This document shows, in pieces, positions 61,104-64,000 of a DNA stretch of 64,000 bases; the stretch's first letter is position 1; each line of letters starts with the position of its first letter. The translations under genes were made by a program, and so were the position numbers. The notes under the pieces were generated by a model. The model was not told the origin of the DNA, did no database searches, and worked only from the letters and a program-made list of their open reading frames with translations. The DNA comes from Candidatus Rokuibacteriota bacterium (GTDB taxonomy: Bacteria > Methylomirabilota > Methylomirabilia > Rokubacteriales > CSP1-6), in contig QHSL01000081.1 in assembly GCA_003220435.1 (NCBI GenBank), positions 1 to 64,000 on the forward strand. The letters are read 5' to 3'.

Positions 61104-63359
61104 TCATCGTAGTCGCGGCGTGAAGCCCTTGACCGACAGGTACTGGTTCGGCCACTCGAGCTCCCATCCCTGCTCCCACGCCGCGTGGCGCGTCCAGTAG
61201 GGATCGTAGAGGTGGCCGCGCGCAAGCACGCAGAGATCCGCGCGACCGGCGGCCAGGATGCTGTTGACGTCGTCCGGCGAGGCGATGTTGCCCACCGTCA
61301 TCGTGGCGATGGAGGCTTCGTAGCGGATGCGATCGCTGAACGGCGTCTGGTAGAGCCGCCCGTACACCGGCTGCTGGTGGGGCACGGTCTGCCCGGTCGA
61401 GACGGTGACGGCGTCGCAGCCGTGATCGCCGAGCATCCGGGCGAGTCCGACCGCGTCCTCGACGCTCAACCCGCCCGCGGCCCAGTCGGTCGCCGAGATC
61501 TTCACCGACATGGGTCGCTCCGCCGGCCAGGCACCGCGCACGGCGTCGAAGATCTCGAGCGGAAAGCGCATGCGATTCTCCAGCGAGCCGCCGTACTCGT
61601 CGGCGCGTACGTTCGTCAATGGCGAGATGAAGCTCGCCAACAGGTACCCGTGAGCCATGTGGAGCTCGAGCATGTCGAAGCCCGCTGCGTCCGCCATACG
61701 GGCCGCCCTCACGAACTGCTCGCGCACCGTGTCCATGTCCTTGCGGTCCATCGCCTTCGGCACCTGGCTCCCGGGATGGTACGGCAGCGCCGAGGCCGAG
61801 ATGAGGGGCCAGTTGCCATCGGCCAGCGGCTCGTCCATCCCCTCCCACAGAAGGCGCGTCGAGCCCTTGCGGCCGGCGTGGGCGAGCTGCAGCGCGATCC
61901 GCGCGGGGGCGTGCGCGTGGACGAAGTCCACGATGCGCTTCCAGGCGTCCACGTGTTCGGGCTTGTACATGCCCGTGCAGCCCGGAGTGATGCGCCCCTC
62001 GCGGCTCACGTCGGTCATCTCCGCGATGACCAGCGCCGCCCCACCGATCGCGCGCGAGCCGAGGTTCACCAGGTGCCAGTCGTTGGGCGTCCCGTCGTCG
62101 GCCGAGTACTGGCACATGGGCGAGACCACGATCCGATTCGGAAGGAGCATCTCGCGCAAGCCGAACGGTGTGAACATCGGAGGCGGTGCTGGCGCCGTGG
62201 GCACGGCGACACGGCTCTGCCGCGCGGCCCGCCCGGCGAACCACCGGTCCACCGAGGCGACGAAGTCGGGGTCGCGGAGCTTGAGGCCATCGTGCGTGAC
62301 GCGCAGGCTCCGCGTGAGCAGGCTCATCGCGAACTGGATCGGCGCGAGGCGGCCGTGGTAGCGCTCGGCCTCCTCGAACCACTCGAGGCTCACCTGCGCC
62401 GCGCGCTGCAGCCGCTCGACCTCGGGCCGTCGCTCGTCCTCGTAGGCGGCCAGCGCCTTCGGCACGTCGCTCTCGCGCTGCAGGGCGCGGGCGAGCGCGA
62501 TGGCGTCCTCCATCGCGAGCTTCGTCCCGGAGCCGATCGAGAAATGCGCGGTGTGCGCCGCGTCGCCCACCAGCACCACGTTCGCGTGGTGCCAGCACCC
62601 GTTGCGGACCGTCGGGAAACTGCGCCAGAGGGAGCGATTCTTGAGGAGCCGGTGGCCCCGCAGCTCCGTGGCGAAGAGGCGCTCGCAGAAGGCGAGCGTC
62701 TGGTCCTCGTCGGCCCGGTCGAGGCCTGCGCGCCGCCAGGTGGCCTCGGTCGTCTCGAGGATGAACGTGGACATCGACGCGTCGTACCGGTAGGCGTGGA
62801 CGCGCCAGAGGCCGTGCTCGCTCTCCTTGAACAAGAACGTGAAGGCCGGGTACGGAAACGTGGTGCCAAGCCAGACGAACTTGTTGCGGCGCCAGTCGAT
62901 CTCGGGCCGGAAGTGCTCGGCGTACCGGCCCCGAACCGTGCTGTTGACGCCGTCGGCCGCCAGCACGAGGTCGGCGCCTGCATAGTCCGCGAGATCGACG
63001 ACCTCCCGCTGGAACTCTATCCGGACACCGAGCGCGGCACAGCGCTTCTGTAGTATGTCGAGCAGGAGCTGGCGTGCCATCCCCGAGAAACCGTGGCCGG
63101 TCGAGGTCAGGACTTCACCCCGGTAGTGAACGTCGATGTCGTCCCAGTGGGCGAAGTTGCGCGTGATCTGCTCGTAGCTCTCGCGGTCGGCCTCGGCAAA
63201 GTTTTCGAGCGTCGCGTCGGAGAACACGACGCCGAACCCGAAGGTGTCTTCGGCGCGGTTCCGCTCGACCACGAGGATGTCGTGGGCGGGATCGGCTTTC
63301 TTCATGAGCAGGCTGAAGTAGAGGCCGGCCGGGCCGCCGCCGATCGAGACGATCCTCAT
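61104..63359 (-). CDS. Bifunctional FAD-dependent monooxygenase / old yellow enzyme (salicylyl-CoA 5-hydroxylase type)
   Basis: 751 residues. N-terminal half (about 1-385): Rossmann FAD site [26 protein letters not shown] and [15 protein letters not shown]-terminal half (about 390-751): OYE barrel with [20 protein letters not shown], substrate His pair in [17 protein letters not shown], and [10 protein letters not shown]. The same FAD-monooxygenase plus OYE fusion is known for salicylyl-CoA 5-hydroxylases, so hydroxylation of an aryl-CoA ester is the best guess, which would fit the PaaK-type ligase seen elsewhere in the window. The ATG is 51 bases from the cytochrome gene. Confidence 0.93.
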   Translation of the reverse strand: MRIVSIGGGPAGLYFSLLMKKADPAHDILVVERNRAEDTFGFGVVFSDATLENFAEADRESYEQITRNFAHWDDIDVHYRGEVLTSTGHGFSGMARQLLLDILQKRCAALGVRIEFQREVVDLADYAGADLVLAADGVNSTVRGRYAEHFRPEIDWRRNKFVWLGTTFPYPAFTFLFKESEHGLWRVHAYRYDASMSTFILETTEATWRRAGLDRADEDQTLAFCERLFATELRGHRLLKNRSLWRSFPTVRNGCWHHANVVLVGDAAHTAHFSIGSGTKLAMEDAIALARALQRESDVPKALAAYEDERRPEVERLQRAAQVSLEWFEEAERYHGRLAPIQFAMSLLTRSLRVTHDGLKLRDPDFVASVDRWFAGRAARQSRVAVPTAPAPPPMFTPFGLREMLLPNRIVVSPMCQYSADDGTPNDWHLVNLGSRAIGGAALVIAEMTDVSREGRITPGCTGMYKPEHVDAWKRIVDFVHAHAPARIALQLAHAGRKGSTRLLWEGMDEPLADGNWPLISASALPYHPGSQVPKAMDRKDMDTVREQFVRAARMADAAGFDMLELHMAHGYLLASFISPLTNVRADEYGGSLENRMRFPLEIFDAVRGAWPAERPMSVKISATDWAAGGLSVEDAVGLARMLGDHGCDAVTVSTGQTVPHQQPVYGRLYQTPFSDRIRYEASIATMTVGNIASPDDVNSILAAGRADLCVLARGHLYDPYWTRHAAWEQGWELEWPNQYLSVKGFTPRLR

Positions 63360-63409
63360 CGCCTCGATTCTAGGCCAGCCGGGCCGCGTCCGCGTTCCGA
63401 CACGCGGCG

Positions 63410-64000
63410 CTAGCCCCCGAGGCTCTTCAGATACGCGACCAGATCGATCAGCTCGCTCGCCGAAAGGCGGTCCTGATAGTCGGGCATGGTCGAGCGACCA
63501 TCCGGGCCGCTGTAGCCGGGGGCTTCGACGATCACGGCGTTCGGGTTGACGATCGACTCCAGGAGATAGCTCGCTGGATGGTGGTCCCCAACGCCGGTCA
63601 GCGCGGGACCAGGGCTCGAGGGACGGGGAAAACGCTCACCGGCGACCGCGTGGCACGCGAAGCACTCGAGCCGCCCGAACACGGCGCGCCCCCTCGCGGC
63701 GTCACCCGGGGGCGGCGTGAAGAGCCATCCCTTCGGCACGCCTCCGCTCGCGTGAAGCTCGTCCATGCCGACGCGAAACAGCGTGGCCTCCATGTGCGCG
63801 CTCCGCGCGGCGTGACCCGCGTGGGACTTGGGGGTCGTCTCGCCGAGCACGGCCGTGCACCCGAGCACGGCGACCGCGATCAGCGCTTCGCAGGAGACGA
63901 AACGCGCCAGGCGGGCGACCGGCGGCCTCTGGCCGGTGTGCGGTCCGAACACCGCGAGCCGGCCCAGACGGAACCAGCGCTCGATCCGACCGGGCCGCCC
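63410..64000 (-). CDS. CopD-like membrane segment fused to a cytochrome c domain (5' end outside window)
   Basis: The frame remains open from the stop at 63410 to the right edge. The cytochrome c site is CFACH with a likely Met ligand in STMPDY, and the tail [14 protein letters not shown] is typical of short c-type domains. Upstream lies a hydrophobic stretch ([20 protein letters not shown]) followed by GETTPKSH, which resembles the last helix of CopD-type copper-transport proteins. A GTG at 63952 could also begin a separate 180-residue secreted cytochrome. I favour the longer, partial CopD-cytochrome reading. Confidence 0.65.
   Translation of the reverse strand, partial: GRPGRIERWFRLGRLAVFGPHTGQRPPVARLARFVSCEALIAVAVLGCTAVLGETTPKSHAGHAARSAHMEATLFRVGMDELHASGGVPKGWLFTPPPGDAARGRAVFGRLECFACHAVAGERFPRPSSPGPALTGVGDHHPASYLLESIVNPNAVIVEAPGYSGPDGRSTMPDYQDRLSASELIDLVAYLKSLGG

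Noticed and set aside
61185-63053. 622-residue plus-strand ORF opposite the FAD/OYE gene
   Set aside because: Antisense shadow in GC-rich DNA, without any motif.

Overview
The window is GC-rich, densely packed bacterial chromosome with no rRNA, tRNA, integrase or phage genes that I can see. The gene set is: two zinc-ribbon / class III cyclase / AAA / tetratricopeptide giants, a branched-chain amino-acid (Liv) ABC operon, PaaK-type ligase, old-yellow-enzyme and FAD monooxygenase genes, and very large secreted repeat proteins. This suggests an uncultivated soil or groundwater heterotroph of the Rokubacteria/Methylomirabilota kind. That placement is inference from gene style; no marker gene is present to prove it.

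Layout. 1-335: tail of a beta-propeller protein. 425-3724 (-): the first cyclase/AAA/TPR signalling giant. 3883-22200 (+): a surface-protein locus. It opens with a clear TTGACG-N17-TAGGGT promoter and a frameshifted propeller-protein remnant. A 4548-residue secreted protein follows (7-blade SBBP propeller, two long DUF11 plus carboxypeptidase-regulatory-like arrays produced by an intragenic duplication of about 3.75 kb, IPT/TIG domains, Ca-binding repeats and a metzincin-type zinc motif near its C-terminus), then two further exported proteins and gamma-glutamyltransferase. 22397-28424 (+): an SpvB/RHS giant with a variable C-terminus, followed by a Sel1-repeat lipoprotein. The 12-base promoter core of the surface locus recurs upstream of the RHS gene.

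28429-37429 holds housekeeping and recycling genes: FabH-type synthase, GNAT, BtpA, two GH3 NagZ-like hexosaminidases with a DUF1460 amidase (a muropeptide module), nucleoside hydrolase plus ribokinase, and a CoA-transferase homologue. Between the last two lies a small gene that ordinary ORF calling misses: a SelW/Rdx-type selenoprotein whose CxxU selenocysteine is an in-frame TGA at 35974. 37475-40886 (+) is a lipoprotein-SDR-RidA-MarR-OYE cluster with a clear MarR-type operator. 40975-44361 is the second cyclase/AAA/TPR giant.

44327-51312 (-) carries GNAT, an unknown small protein, a polysaccharide deacetylase, M20 peptidase, a 60-residue coupled protein, a PaaK-like ligase, a MetE-like protein and a Liv-type binding protein. 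51488-55780 (+) is livH-livM-livG-livF-livH2, with a 144-bp nearly perfect inverted repeat between livG and livF. 55819-58797 (+) has two tandem double-[4Fe-4S] QueG-like proteins, a retropepsin-like protease and a small exported protein. 58817-64000 (-) has DJ-1/PfpI, SnoaL-like, enolase-superfamily, bifunctional FAD-monooxygenase/OYE and CopD-cytochrome c genes.

Promoters that can be read follow TTGACN-N17/18-TAGNNT. Several genes have the -10 only 6-9 bases before the start codon, which points to leaderless transcripts. The selenoprotein, the giant metzincin protein with its internal duplication, the RHS/Sel1 pair and the livG-livF hairpin are the parts most worth following up.
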